Below, piece by piece: positions 43,678 through 52,616 of a stretch of DNA of 64,000 bases (position 1 is the stretch's first letter; each line of letters starts with the position of its first letter). Source of the stretch: Dokdonella_A sp964582225 (GTDB taxonomy: Bacteria; Pseudomonadota; Gammaproteobacteria; Xanthomonadales; Rhodanobacteraceae). Under the pieces are notes generated by a model that worked only from the letters and a program-made list of their open reading frames with translations, was not told where the DNA came from and did no database searches. Position numbers and translations under genes: made by a program. Location: the NCBI GenBank assembly GCA_964582225.1, contig CAZORA010000012.1, positions 7,101 through 71,100 of the forward strand. Reading direction: 5' to 3'.

Positions 43678-44342
43678 GGCCCAAGCCCCAGCGCGGGCAT
43701 CAGTTCCCCCGGGCACTCGAGAATCAGGTCGGCGCCCCAGCTGCGCGGATCGCTGCCGGCCAGATAGCCCCAGCCGGCGACGATCGTCTTCATGCCGGCG
43801 CCACGGCCGGCCTCCACGTCGCGCCGATCGTCGCCAACGTAGACGCTGCCCGCGCTGCCGACTCCGGCCAGCCGACAGGCCTCGCGCAGCGGCTCCGGAT
43901 CCGGTTTGCGCACCGGCAGGCAGTCGCCGCTCACCAGCGCCGCGCAGTTCGCGTAGAACGGCATTTCGGCCAGCAGCGGTCGCGCCAGCCAGCCTGGCTT
44001 GTTGGTGACGATGCCCCAGGGAACGGAGCGCGCCTCGAGCGCCGCCAGCACCGCGGCAATCCCGTCGAACAGGCGCGTATGGCGCGTCATGCCGGCCGCA
44101 TACAGGTCCAGATAGCGCGGCAGCCAGCGCTCGATGGCTTCGGCGTCAGCAGCCGGCAGCCCAGCCGCCAGCATCGCGCGACCGCCGGCCGACACGGCGC
44201 CGCGCACCGCTTCGCGGTCCGGGCGTGGGGCACCGAGCTCCCGGCACAGCGCCTCCACCGCGTCGACGAAATCCGGCGCCGTATCGAGCAGGGTACCGTC
44301 GAGGTCGAAGAACACCGCAGCGGGCGACAGTAACGGTTTCAC
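43674..44342 (-). CDS. gph: HAD-family phosphoglycolate phosphatase
   Basis: This 222-residue HAD hydrolase clears 2-phosphoglycolate, for instance from repair of oxidised DNA ends. The catalytic FFDLDGTLLDT block is at about 9-19, the cap follows, then 'GIVTNKPG', 'PVRKPDPEPL' and 'VYVGDDRRDVEAGRGAG'. The GTG at 44342 was chosen to give the standard length; the frame is open upstream without conservation. A role on another phosphate substrate is possible. Confidence 0.85.
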   Translation of the reverse strand: MKPLLSPAAVFFDLDGTLLDTAPDFVDAVEALCRELGAPRPDREAVRGAVSAGGRAMLAAGLPAADAEAIERWLPRYLDLYAAGMTRHTRLFDGIAAVLAALEARSVPWGIVTNKPGWLARPLLAEMPFYANCAALVSGDCLPVRKPDPEPLREACRLAGVGSAGSVYVGDDRRDVEAGRGAGMKTIVAGWGYLAGSDPRSWGADLILECPGELMPALGLGP

Positions 44343-44352
44343 TTCGCTGCGC

Positions 44353-45669
44353 TCAAAGTGAACGGATGCGCTCGCGCCAGCGCCGTGCCTTGTCGAGCAC
44401 GTCCGCGAGATCGATGTCGACCAGCTGGCGCTGGCGCAGCTTGCGCCGACCGGCGATCCAGACGTCGCTGACCTGATGGCGGCCGGCCGCGTAGACGAGT
44501 TGCGAGGCCACGTCGAACAGCGGCTGGGTTTCCGGCGGATCCAGATCCACCGCGCAGAGATCGGCCTGCTTGCCGATTTCGATCGAGCCGATCCGCTCCT
44601 GCCAGCCAAGCGCCTGCGCGCCGCCCAGGGTCGCGGCGCGCAGCGCGGCCGCGGCGTCGAGCGCGGTGGCGTCGCCCGCTACCGCCTTGGCCAGCAGCGC
44701 GGCGCTGCGCATCTCGCCGAACATGTCCAGGTCGTTGTTGCTGGCGCAGCCGTCGGTACCGAGCGCCAGATTGGTCCCGGCGCGGCGCAGCGCCTCGGCG
44801 GGACAGAAACCGGAGGCAAGCTTCAGGTTCGACTCGGGGCAGTGCACCACGGAAACGCCGGCGGCGGCGCAGGTGGCGATTTCGTGCTCCAGCAGCTGGG
44901 TCATGTGCACCGCGATCAGGTGGTCGTTGACCAGGCCCAGGCTCTGCAGGCGCGCAAACGGGCGCGCGCCGTGTTCGCGGCGCGAGTCCTCGATCTCGCC
45001 GGCGGTCTCGTGCAGGTGCAGGTGCACCGGCAGATCCAGCTGGTCGGCCAGCACGCGAATGCGGCGAAAGCTTTCATCCGAAACCGTGTAGGGCGCGTGC
45101 GGGGCCAGGGTGGCGCCGAGCAGCGGATCGCCGCGCAACGCGTCGTGCACGGCGAGACCCTTGTCGAAGTACTCGTCGCGGGTCGCCGCCCAGGCGGTCG
45201 GCAGCTCGAGCACCGGCAGGCCGACCCGCGCGCGAAAGCCGAGCCGGCGATAGGTCTGCGCCTGCACGTCGGGAAAGAAATAGAGCTCGCTGCAGCAGGT
45301 GGTGCCGCCGCGCAGCATTTCGACCACCGCGAGCTCGACGCCGTCGCGCACGAACTCGGCGCCGACGCACCTGCCTTCGGCCGGCCAGATGTGCTCCTGC
45401 AGCCAGCGCATCAGCGGCAGGTCGTCGGCGTAGCCGCGCAGCAAACTCATCGCGTTGTGGGTGTGCGCGTTGACCAGCCCCGGAATCAGCGCGTGCGAGC
45501 CCAGCTCGACGCGTTCGCGCGGCGCCCAGGCGAGGCGCGCTTCGGCAATCGGCAGCAGGCCGACGATGCGATCGCCGACCACCGCCAGCGCGTGGTTTTC
45601 CAGCACCACGCCCTGCGGCACGATCGGCAGCAGCCAGCGGGCTTCGATTGCGAGGTCGACGGTCTGCAT
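44353..45669 (-). CDS. mtaD: TRZ/ATZ-family amidohydrolase (MTA/SAH deaminase-like)
   Basis: This 438-residue metal-dependent hydrolase most resembles 5'-methylthioadenosine/S-adenosylhomocysteine deaminases. Metal ligands are in 'IPGLVNAHTHNAMSLLRGYAD', the substrate His/Glu region in 'LPVHLHLHETAGEI', a His in 'LIAVHMTQLL' and the Asp in 'LALGTDGCASNNDLDMFGEM'. The ATG at 45669 (MQTVDLAIEARW) fits the family start; a GTG three codons earlier is possible. It lies 10 bases upstream of gph. ubiG, which separates these genes in some relatives, is absent. Confidence 0.85.
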   Translation of the reverse strand: MQTVDLAIEARWLLPIVPQGVVLENHALAVVGDRIVGLLPIAEARLAWAPRERVELGSHALIPGLVNAHTHNAMSLLRGYADDLPLMRWLQEHIWPAEGRCVGAEFVRDGVELAVVEMLRGGTTCCSELYFFPDVQAQTYRRLGFRARVGLPVLELPTAWAATRDEYFDKGLAVHDALRGDPLLGATLAPHAPYTVSDESFRRIRVLADQLDLPVHLHLHETAGEIEDSRREHGARPFARLQSLGLVNDHLIAVHMTQLLEHEIATCAAAGVSVVHCPESNLKLASGFCPAEALRRAGTNLALGTDGCASNNDLDMFGEMRSAALLAKAVAGDATALDAAAALRAATLGGAQALGWQERIGSIEIGKQADLCAVDLDPPETQPLFDVASQLVYAAGRHQVSDVWIAGRRKLRQRQLVDIDLADVLDKARRWRERIRSL

Positions 45670-45780
45670 CGCTTCCACAGGAAGGAATCCGGCTGCCTCA
45701 GCCGGCAGCGACGGGCGCTCGCCGGCGCCGGGACGGGCGGCGGCAGCTGCCCGGCACCCGCTCGGGGCGCCTGCTACCGG

Positions 45781-46347
45781 CTACTTCACGCGCGACATGT
45801 ACTCGCCGGAACGGGTGTCGACCTTGATCGTCTCGCCCTGGGCGACGAACAGCGGCACGCGCACCACCGCGCCGGTCTCGAGCTTGGCGGGCTTGCCGCC
45901 GCCGCCCGAGGTGTCGCCGCGCACGCCGGGATCGGTCTCGGTGATCTCGAGCTCGACGAAGATCGGCGGCGTCACCGTCAAAGGCGCTCCGTTCCAGAGG
46001 GTGATGACGCAGGTTTCATTGCCTTTCAGCCACTTGGCCGCGTCGGCCATGGCGGTCTCGTCGGCGGCGATCTGCTCGTGGGTCTCGGGGTGCATGAAGT
46101 GCCAGAACTCGCCGTCGGTATACAGGAACTCCATGTCGGTATCCACGACGTCGGCCGCGTCCACGGAATCAGTCGACTTCATGGTGATTTCCTGGGTCCG
46201 CCCGGTCTTCAGGTTGCGGAACTTGACCCGCGTGAATGCCTGACCCTTGCCGGGCTTGACGTACTCCGTGTCGACGATGACGCACGGGTAGCCGTCGACG
46301 ATGATCTTCTGACCATTCTTGACGTCGTTCATGCCGTAGCTGGCCAT
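45781..46347 (-). CDS. efp: translation elongation factor P
   Basis: This 188-residue tRNA-shaped factor rescues ribosomes stalled at polyproline. The modifiable lysine K34 sits in 'VKPGKGQAFTRVKFRNLKTG', the form that is beta-lysylated by EpmA with EpmB supplying (R)-beta-lysine. Three beta-barrel domains are complete, ending 'VDTRSGEYMSRVK'. It is divergent from epmB across 132 bases. Confidence 0.96.
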   Translation of the reverse strand: MASYGMNDVKNGQKIIVDGYPCVIVDTEYVKPGKGQAFTRVKFRNLKTGRTQEITMKSTDSVDAADVVDTDMEFLYTDGEFWHFMHPETHEQIAADETAMADAAKWLKGNETCVITLWNGAPLTVTPPIFVELEITETDPGVRGDTSGGGGKPAKLETGAVVRVPLFVAQGETIKVDTRSGEYMSRVK

Positions 46348-46419
46348 GCGATGACTCCTGCTTGCCTGGTAGATGCCGCGAGCGGTGCCGGGGCTGGAAA
46401 GCCGAGCCAGCACAGCGGC

Positions 46420-46425
46420 TACAAT
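46420..46425 (+). promoter_or_regulatory. candidate -10 box for epmB
   Basis: TACAAT lies about 55 bases upstream of the epmB start in the efp-epmB divergent region. No convincing -35 is present, so this is a weak call. Confidence 0.3.
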
Positions 46426-46479
46426 GAGAAACCCTTTCTGCGCGGCGAGCCAGTCATTCCGGCGGCGCCGAACCTGCGA

Positions 46480-47523
46480 ATGATACCTCCTAAGCACGCG
46501 ACCGCGCAGCCCGCAGGCTGGCAGCGCCTGTGGCGCGAAGCGCTGACCGACCCGCATGAACTGCTGGCTCTGCTCGGCCTGAGCGAGCGCGCAGGGGAGC
46601 TGCTGCCGGCGCACGACACGGGTTTCCCGATGCGTGTACCGCGTGGCTTCGCGGCGCTGATGAAACCCGGTGATCCGCGTGACCCGCTGCTGCTGCAGGT
46701 GTTGCCGCGCGCGGCCGAGCTGCTGGATACGGCGGGCTTCACGCAGGATGCCGTCGGCGATCTGCACGCGCGCAGGGGCAGCGGCGTGCTGCACAAGTAC
46801 TTCGGCCGCGCGCTGCTGATCGCCAGCGGCGCCTGCGCGGTGAACTGCCGCTACTGCTTCCGACGTCATTTTCCCTACGCGGAAGAAACCGCCGCGGCCA
46901 ACCACTGGGCCGGCGCGCTGGGCGTGCTCGACTCCGATCCGACGCTGCGCGAGGTGATTCTCTCCGGCGGCGATCCGCTCTCGCTGTCGACCGCCAAGCT
47001 CGCCGAGCTCGGCGCCGGACTGGTCAAGATTCCACACCTGCGCCGCCTGCGCATCCACTCGCGCCTGCCGGTGGTGCTGCCGGAGCGGATCGACACCGAA
47101 TTTTGCACTTGGCTCGGCGCGCTGCCGCTGCAGAAGGTGCTGGTGCTGCACGCCAACCACGCCAACGAACTCGGTGCCGGCGTCGAGCGAGCCTGCGCCG
47201 CGCTGCGCGCGATCGGCGTGATCGTGCTCAACCAGTCGGTGCTGCTGGCCGGGGTCAACGACGACGCCGAGGTGCTGGCAGCGCTGTCCGAGCGGCTGTT
47301 CGAGGTCGGCGCCCTGCCTTACTACCTGCACCAGCTCGACCGGGTGGCGGGAACCGCCCACTTCGAGATCGGCGACGCGCGCGCCCTCGCGCTGCTGCGT
47401 GCGCTGCGCGTGCTGCTGCCGGGCTTCCTCGTGCCGCGGCTCGTGCGCGAGGTCGCCGGGATGCCCTTCAAGGAGCCGCTGCAGGCACCGGTGCCAATGG
47501 AAATGGGCTCGCGAATCGGGTAA
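46480..47523 (+). CDS. epmB: EF-P beta-lysylation protein (lysine 2,3-aminomutase)
   Basis: This 347-residue radical-SAM, PLP-dependent aminomutase converts L-lysine to (R)-beta-lysine for EF-P modification. The 4Fe-4S Cys ligands are C119, C123 and C126 in 'CAVNCRYCFRRHFPY', followed by 'EVILSGGDPLSLS' and 'YYLHQLDRVAGTAHFEI'. The short form without a large C-terminal domain is EpmB rather than KamA. The ATG at 46480 starts 'MIPPKHATAQ'; the reading frame upstream is a shadow of the mtaD region. EpmA was not found in this window. Confidence 0.95.
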   Translation: MIPPKHATAQPAGWQRLWREALTDPHELLALLGLSERAGELLPAHDTGFPMRVPRGFAALMKPGDPRDPLLLQVLPRAAELLDTAGFTQDAVGDLHARRGSGVLHKYFGRALLIASGACAVNCRYCFRRHFPYAEETAAANHWAGALGVLDSDPTLREVILSGGDPLSLSTAKLAELGAGLVKIPHLRRLRIHSRLPVVLPERIDTEFCTWLGALPLQKVLVLHANHANELGAGVERACAALRAIGVIVLNQSVLLAGVNDDAEVLAALSERLFEVGALPYYLHQLDRVAGTAHFEIGDARALALLRALRVLLPGFLVPRLVREVAGMPFKEPLQAPVPMEMGSRIG

Positions 47524-47628
47524 ATAGTGAGCGCTGCTCGCCGTCGCTGCTCGCTTTCGCTCCACAATGAGTCCGGCTGACCCCGGGCTGCCGCTCCTGC
47601 GCGGTGCCTCCACCTCTGACACCAGACC

Positions 47629-49689
47629 ATGGCCAAAGCCGACAACTTCATCAAGCTGCTGCTGATCGACGATTCCGTCGGCGACGCCGAACAGACCATC
47701 AGCGCGTTGCGCAACGGCGGCATCGCGGTGCGCCCGGCGCAGGCGAACACGGAGGAACAGTTGGAAAAAGCACTGGACGAGCAATCACCGGATCTGATTC
47801 TCGCCAGCCTCGACTGCAGGCAGCTCAACTTGGCGCAGATTCGCGGCGCCATTGCGCGCCGTGGCAAGGATATCGGCCTGATCGCCTGCGCCACTGCGGC
47901 AGATCAGGAAACCATCATCGGAGCCAGTCTCGACGGCGCCGACGCCTTCCTTTTTCGCGATGCACACGAGTATGTACAGCTGGTGGTCAAGCGGGAATTC
48001 GAGGCCCTGAAGACGCGCCGCAGCGTGCGCCGTCTGGAAGCCTCGCTGCGCGAATCCGAGCGCCGCGGCGACGCCCTGCTCGACTCCTCCCGCGACCCCA
48101 TCGCCTTCGTCCACGAGGGCATGCACGTGCGCGCCAACAAGGCCTACCTCGAAATGTTCGGCTTCGAGGACTTCGAGGACATCGAGGGCATGTCGATCCT
48201 CGACATGATCGCGCCGGAAAACGCCAATGAATTCAAGAGCCTGCTGCAGCGCCTGGGAAAGGGTGAAAAACCGCCGCAGCGGCTCAACATCAAGGCGCAA
48301 CGCGGCAACGGGGAAACCTTCGACGCCAGCATGGAGTTCGCCCAGGCGAGCTTCGAGGGCGAACCCTGCCAGCAGATCACCTTCCGCCAGCAGATGATCG
48401 ATTCGGCGATGGAGCAGGAGCTCGACGCATTGCGTTCGCGCGACCTGATCACTGGCCTGTTCAATCGTGCCCACATCCTGGGCGAGATCGAGCGGCGCGC
48501 GGCACAGGCCGCCGAAGGCCGCACCGACCAGGCGCTGCTGCTGATCGAACCTGACAACTTCAAGGCGGTGCTGGACAAGGTTGGGATCGGCAACGCCGAT
48601 CTGCTGCTCGCCGACATGGCGGCGCTGCTGCGCGAGTACGTGAACGAAGCCGATGTGGCCGGCCGCATCGCCGACCACAGTTTCGGCGTGCTGGTCACGG
48701 CGCGCTCGGTGGACGAGGCAGCGCAGTACGCCCAGCGCCTGCATGATGCCTTCGGAGAGCGAATTTTCGAGGCCGGCAAGCAATCGATCAGCCTGACCGT
48801 AAGCGTCGGCGGCACCATGATCGGCGAGAAGAACGCGAACCAGGCGACCATTCTCGATCTTGCTCTCGGCGCCTTGCGCAAGGCGCAGGAAAGCGGTGGC
48901 AATCGCGTCGAGATCGTCGATCCGTCGGCCGAGGATCGCGCCGCCGCAGAGACCGCCAAACGCTGGCAAAAAACCCTCGAAGACGCGCTGGCCAACGACG
49001 GCTTCGTGCTGTACTACCAGCCGATCATCAGCCTGCACGGCGTCGAGGGCGACTTCTACGAGATCCTGCTGCGTCTGCAGGGACCGAAAGGCGATCTCTC
49101 GCCCTTCATCTTCATGCCCTTCGCCGAGCGCGCCGGCCTGCTGCCGTCGATCGACCGCTGGGTGATCCGCAACGCGATCCGTGCGCTGGCCGAGCGCGAG
49201 GCGGCGGGTCAGCGCACGACCTTCTTCATCAAGCTCACGCCGCAGTCACTGGAGGATCCCGGCATGCTGCCGTGGATCGCCGAGCAGCTGAAGACTTCCC
49301 GGCAGCGCGGCGACGCGCTGGTCTTCGAGATGCCGGAGAGCAAGGTGGTGACCAGCCTCAAGCCCGCGCGCGGCTTCGTCAAGGGTCTCGAGCAGCTGCG
49401 CTGCGGCTTCGCGCTCGAGCAGTTTGGCTCAGGCCTCAACTCGTTCCAGCTGCTCAAGCACATCGCGGCCAGCTACCTGAAGATCGACCGGACCTACATG
49501 GCCGAGCTGGCCCACAGCAAGGAAAACCAGGATCGGGTGCGCGAGATCTGCGAACAGGCGCACCATGCCGGCAAGCTTACCGTGGCCGAGTTCGTCGAGG
49601 ACGCCGCCAGCATGACCATTCTGTTCAACTGCGGCGTCAACTTCGTGCAGGGCAACTTCCTGCAGGAGCCGGAGAAGATCCGCAGCTAG
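47629..49689 (+). CDS. FimX-like degenerate REC-PAS-GGDEF-EAL protein
   Basis: This 686-residue protein matches FimX in length and layout; FimX is a c-di-GMP receptor controlling type IV pilus assembly. Receiver-like domain 1-125: the phospho-acceptor place reads 'PDLILASLD' (Ser instead of Asp). PAS domain about 145-265. GGDEF about 275-435: motif is ADHSF at 348-352, so no cyclase activity is expected. EAL about 440-686: 'EAL' is EIL at 478-480 in 'DFYEILLRLQG', and the catalytic DDFGTG is EQFGSG (597-602), so phosphodiesterase activity is unlikely, but c-di-GMP binding is plausible. It ends 'VQGNFLQEPEKIRS'. Its stop overlaps the htpX stop (convergent). Confidence 0.8.
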   Translation: MAKADNFIKLLLIDDSVGDAEQTISALRNGGIAVRPAQANTEEQLEKALDEQSPDLILASLDCRQLNLAQIRGAIARRGKDIGLIACATAADQETIIGASLDGADAFLFRDAHEYVQLVVKREFEALKTRRSVRRLEASLRESERRGDALLDSSRDPIAFVHEGMHVRANKAYLEMFGFEDFEDIEGMSILDMIAPENANEFKSLLQRLGKGEKPPQRLNIKAQRGNGETFDASMEFAQASFEGEPCQQITFRQQMIDSAMEQELDALRSRDLITGLFNRAHILGEIERRAAQAAEGRTDQALLLIEPDNFKAVLDKVGIGNADLLLADMAALLREYVNEADVAGRIADHSFGVLVTARSVDEAAQYAQRLHDAFGERIFEAGKQSISLTVSVGGTMIGEKNANQATILDLALGALRKAQESGGNRVEIVDPSAEDRAAAETAKRWQKTLEDALANDGFVLYYQPIISLHGVEGDFYEILLRLQGPKGDLSPFIFMPFAERAGLLPSIDRWVIRNAIRALAEREAAGQRTTFFIKLTPQSLEDPGMLPWIAEQLKTSRQRGDALVFEMPESKVVTSLKPARGFVKGLEQLRCGFALEQFGSGLNSFQLLKHIAASYLKIDRTYMAELAHSKENQDRVREICEQAHHAGKLTVAEFVEDAASMTILFNCGVNFVQGNFLQEPEKIRS

Positions 49690-50570
49690 GAACCGATCGG
49701 CGCCCGCAGCGCGGCGATGCGCTCGGCGATTGGCGGGTGGCTCATCCAGAGCCGACTCAGGCGGCCGCCGCCGGCGATGCCGAAGGCCTGCAGCGCCTGC
49801 GGCAACTCCGCGTCATGCGTATCGCCACCCAGCCGCTCCAGCGCGGAAATCATCTTGCCGCGGCCGGCCAGCCGGGCGCCGCCGGCGTCGGCGCGAAACT
49901 CGCGCTGGCGCGAAAACCACATCACGATGATCGAAGCAAGCGCACCGAGCACCACTTGGAGCAGCATGACGATGATGAAATAGAAGAAGCCGCCGCTGCC
50001 CTGCTGCCCCTCGCGATTGCCGCTCAGCGCATTGTCGACGATGCTGCCGATGACGCGGGCGAGGAAGATCACGAAGGTGTTCAACACACCTTGGATCAGG
50101 CCCATGGTGATCATGTCGCCGTTGGCGACGTGCGTGATCTCATGCCCGAGCACGGCTTCCACCTGGTCGCGGTCCATGCTGCGCAGAAGGCCGCTGCTAA
50201 CCGCTACCAAGGCGCTGTTGCGGCTCATGCCGGTGGCAAACGCGTTCATCTCCGGGGCCTCGTAGATCGCGACTTCCGGCACGCCGATGCCGGCCGCGCG
50301 GGCAAGCCGCTCGACGGTCGCGACCAGCCAGCGTTCAGGCTCGCTGCGCGGCTCGCCGATCACCTGCGCGCCGGTACTGCGTTTGGCAATCCACTTCGAC
50401 ATCGCCAGGGAGATGAAAGCGCCGCCAAAGCCAAGCACGGCCGAAATCAGGAGCAGGCTGGAATAATTCCCGAGCTGGACGTGAAACACGCCCTGCACGA
50501 TGAACAGCACGATGTTGAGCAGCAGCAACACCGCAAGATTGGTGGCGACGAACAGAAGAATTCGCTTCAT
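49686..50570 (-). CDS. htpX: protease HtpX
   Basis: This 294-residue inner-membrane zinc metalloprotease handles misfolded membrane proteins. Two N-terminal helices ('ILLFVATNLAVLLLLNIVLF' and a second near 38-58) precede the zinc motif HEITH at 143-147; two more helices follow, then 'FSRQREFRADAGGARLAG' with the third ligand Glu. It is convergent with the FimX-like gene, with a 4-base overlap at the stops. Confidence 0.94.
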   Translation of the reverse strand: MKRILLFVATNLAVLLLLNIVLFIVQGVFHVQLGNYSSLLLISAVLGFGGAFISLAMSKWIAKRSTGAQVIGEPRSEPERWLVATVERLARAAGIGVPEVAIYEAPEMNAFATGMSRNSALVAVSSGLLRSMDRDQVEAVLGHEITHVANGDMITMGLIQGVLNTFVIFLARVIGSIVDNALSGNREGQQGSGGFFYFIIVMLLQVVLGALASIIVMWFSRQREFRADAGGARLAGRGKMISALERLGGDTHDAELPQALQAFGIAGGGRLSRLWMSHPPIAERIAALRAPIGS

Positions 50571-50898
50571 GGGTCGTGGTACTCGATTGCGTTGTGTGCG
50601 TGCGCATCGGAAGCGGCACCGGCAGACGATGGAACCTCATGACATCGTCGGCGCGAAGCCGCATGGATGCTGTCGGTCGCGCGAGCCAGACAGCGGAATG
50701 GCGGATAATGAGGGTCGCCACTGCGAACTCAAGGGAATGGTCGAACAAGCCCGTCATGCTCGCCAAGGCTGGCAGCCAGAGACTTCGATTCCTTGAAATC
50801 AAAGGCGCTGGGCTCCCGCCTTCGCGGGAGTGACGAGCAAATGTCGACTTGTTCGGATACTTCCAAGCGTCCCCGGCTTCCGCTACCGCCATCGCCCC
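50571..50898. other. intergenic region with REP-like repeat pair
   Basis: It lies upstream of htpX (left) and gluQ (right), so both promoters should lie here. Its right half is an inverted pair of REP-like sequences, listed separately. No gene is supported. Confidence 0.5.
50751..50837. repeat. REP-like inverted pair
   Basis: One unit has the palindrome CTCCCGC-CTTC-GCGGGAG (50813-50830) followed by TGACGAG. A degenerate unit in opposite orientation begins CGTCATGCTCGCCAAGG at 50752. A third related unit lies at 53412-53445. The form (GTCA-stem-CCAG) is that of dispersed REP elements common in proteobacteria. Confidence 0.6.
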
Positions 50899-51837
50899 AT
50901 GTATCGAGGTCGCTTTGCTCCATCACCTACTGGCAGCCTGCATTTCGGCTCGCTGGTCGCAGCGCTCGGAAGCTGGCTGTTTGCGCGCGCGCGGGGCGGC
51001 CGCTGGCTGCTGCGAATCGAGGATCTCGACCCGCCCCGGACTGTTCCAGGATCAGCGCAGGCGATCATCGCCGCGCTCGCCGCTTTCGGCCTGGTTTCCG
51101 ACGAGCCGATTCTGCGCCAAAGCGAACGCGGTGCGTGCTACCGCGATGCTCTGCGGCGCCTCCAGGAGCTCGACGTGGTCTACCCTTGCTGGTGCAGCCG
51201 CGCCGATCTGGAGACCACTGGCGGGCGCCACCCGACCCGCTGCGTTTCCACCGCAGGCCTGCGCCAGCCGGCCTGGCGGCTGCGAGTGGGCGCAGCGCAA
51301 ATCGAGTTCGACGACGCGGTCCAGGGTCGTTTCCACCAGAACCTGGCGCGGGAGGTGGGCGATTTCGTGATCTGGCGCGCCGACGGTGTCTGCAGCTACC
51401 AGCTCGCTGTGGTGGTGGACGACGCTGCACAGCGAATCAGCGAGGTGGTACGCGGCGCTGACCTGCTGGATTCGACCCCACGGCAGATCTTGCTACGGCG
51501 CGTGCTCGACCTCCCGCAGCCGAGTTGGGTGCACCTGCCGCTTGCGCTCGACGAAGCGGGCCTGAAGCTGAGCAAGCAGAGCGCGGCGCAGGCCGTGGAC
51601 CCGACCCAACCGCTGCCCGCACTGCGCGCGGCACTCGCCTTCCTCGGTCAACGCGAGCCGCGGGCGGAAGCGGTACCGGCGCTGCTCGCGGCAGCGGCGG
51701 CCGGCTTCGATCCGCAGCGGATTCCGCGCCGCAAGGGAATCGTGGCAGCATCGTTTGCCGCGCTGCGGAAGGACGCAACGCCGGCGCTGCGGCACAATAG
51801 CGCCTCCCTATGCGCCAACAGGAGTTCGAGCTCATGA
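50899..51837 (+). CDS. gluQ: glutamyl-Q tRNA(Asp) synthetase
   Basis: This 312-residue paralogue of glutamyl-tRNA synthetase glutamylates queuosine 34 of tRNA-Asp. It starts 'MYRGRFAPSPTGSLHFGSLVAAL' with the HIGH-like HFGS, has the zinc Cys in 'YPCWCSRADLE…RC' and the KLSKQ motif, and lacks the anticodon-binding domain, as expected. The last ~30 residues overlap the start of the reductase gene (ATGA). REP-like sequences precede it. Confidence 0.93.
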   Translation: MYRGRFAPSPTGSLHFGSLVAALGSWLFARARGGRWLLRIEDLDPPRTVPGSAQAIIAALAAFGLVSDEPILRQSERGACYRDALRRLQELDVVYPCWCSRADLETTGGRHPTRCVSTAGLRQPAWRLRVGAAQIEFDDAVQGRFHQNLAREVGDFVIWRADGVCSYQLAVVVDDAAQRISEVVRGADLLDSTPRQILLRRVLDLPQPSWVHLPLALDEAGLKLSKQSAAQAVDPTQPLPALRAALAFLGQREPRAEAVPALLAAAAAGFDPQRIPRRKGIVAASFAALRKDATPALRHNSASLCANRSSSS

Positions 51838-52574
51838 CCGCACGCGTCGCCCTGGTTACCGGAGGCACCGGAGGAATCGGTACGGCAATCTGTCGACATC
51901 TGGCCAGCCTCGGTCACAAGGTAGCCACCAACTACCGTAACGAGGAAAGGACCCGAGCATGGCAGGAAGCACAGCGCAAGGACGGCTTCGACTTCACCGT
52001 GGTCAAGGGCGACGTCGCCGATCCGGCCAGCGCTGAAGCCATGGTGCGCGAGGTGGAAAATACGCTCGGCCGAGTCGAGATCCTGGTCAACAACGCCGGT
52101 ATTACCCGCGATACCACCTTCCACAAGATGAGCGCGCAGCAGTGGCAGGAGGTGATCAATACCAACCTCGGTTCCTGCTTCAACGTGACTCGCCCAGTGA
52201 TCGAGGGCATGCGTGAGGGCAAGTGGGGCCGCATCGTCCAGATCAGCTCGATCAACGGCCAGAAAGGCCAGTATGGTCAGGCCAACTACGCCGCGGCCAA
52301 GGCCGGCATGCATGGTTTCACGATCTCGCTGGCGCAGGAGAACGCCCGCTTCGGCATCACCGTGAACACGGTGTCGCCTGGCTACGTCGGCACCGACATG
52401 GTGATGGCGGTGCCGGAAGACGTGCGCGCCAAGATCGTGGCGCAAATTCCGCTGGGGCGCCTCGGCGAGCCGGATGAGATCGCCTACGCGGTCGGTTTCT
52501 TTACCGCCGAGGAGGCGCGCTGGATCACCGGCGCCAACCTGGCGATCAACGGCGGCCAGTACATGGGCTGGTAA
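51834..52574 (+). CDS. phaB: acetoacetyl-CoA reductase
   Basis: This 246-residue NADPH-dependent short-chain dehydrogenase is closest in pattern to PhaB, which makes (R)-3-hydroxybutyryl-CoA for polyhydroxybutyrate. The nucleotide loop is GGTGGIG (10-16); the catalytic triad S139, Y152, K156 lies in 'ISSINGQKGQYGQANYAAAK'. 'NAGITRDTTFHKM' and 'VSPGYVGTDMV' are PhaB/FabG features. The ATG at 51834 has GGAG nine bases ahead. No phaA or phaC is in the window; a FabG-like role is the alternative. Confidence 0.82.
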   Translation: MTARVALVTGGTGGIGTAICRHLASLGHKVATNYRNEERTRAWQEAQRKDGFDFTVVKGDVADPASAEAMVREVENTLGRVEILVNNAGITRDTTFHKMSAQQWQEVINTNLGSCFNVTRPVIEGMREGKWGRIVQISSINGQKGQYGQANYAAAKAGMHGFTISLAQENARFGITVNTVSPGYVGTDMVMAVPEDVRAKIVAQIPLGRLGEPDEIAYAVGFFTAEEARWITGANLAINGGQYMGW

Positions 52575-52616
52575 ACCCGCGCCAGCCCACGCGCGGACGG
52601 TCGCGGCGAATCGAGC

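Noticed and set aside
44476..46479. Upstream extension of the epmB frame to 1015 codons
   Set aside because: The extension is antisense to mtaD and efp; EpmB proteins begin near the ATG at 46480.
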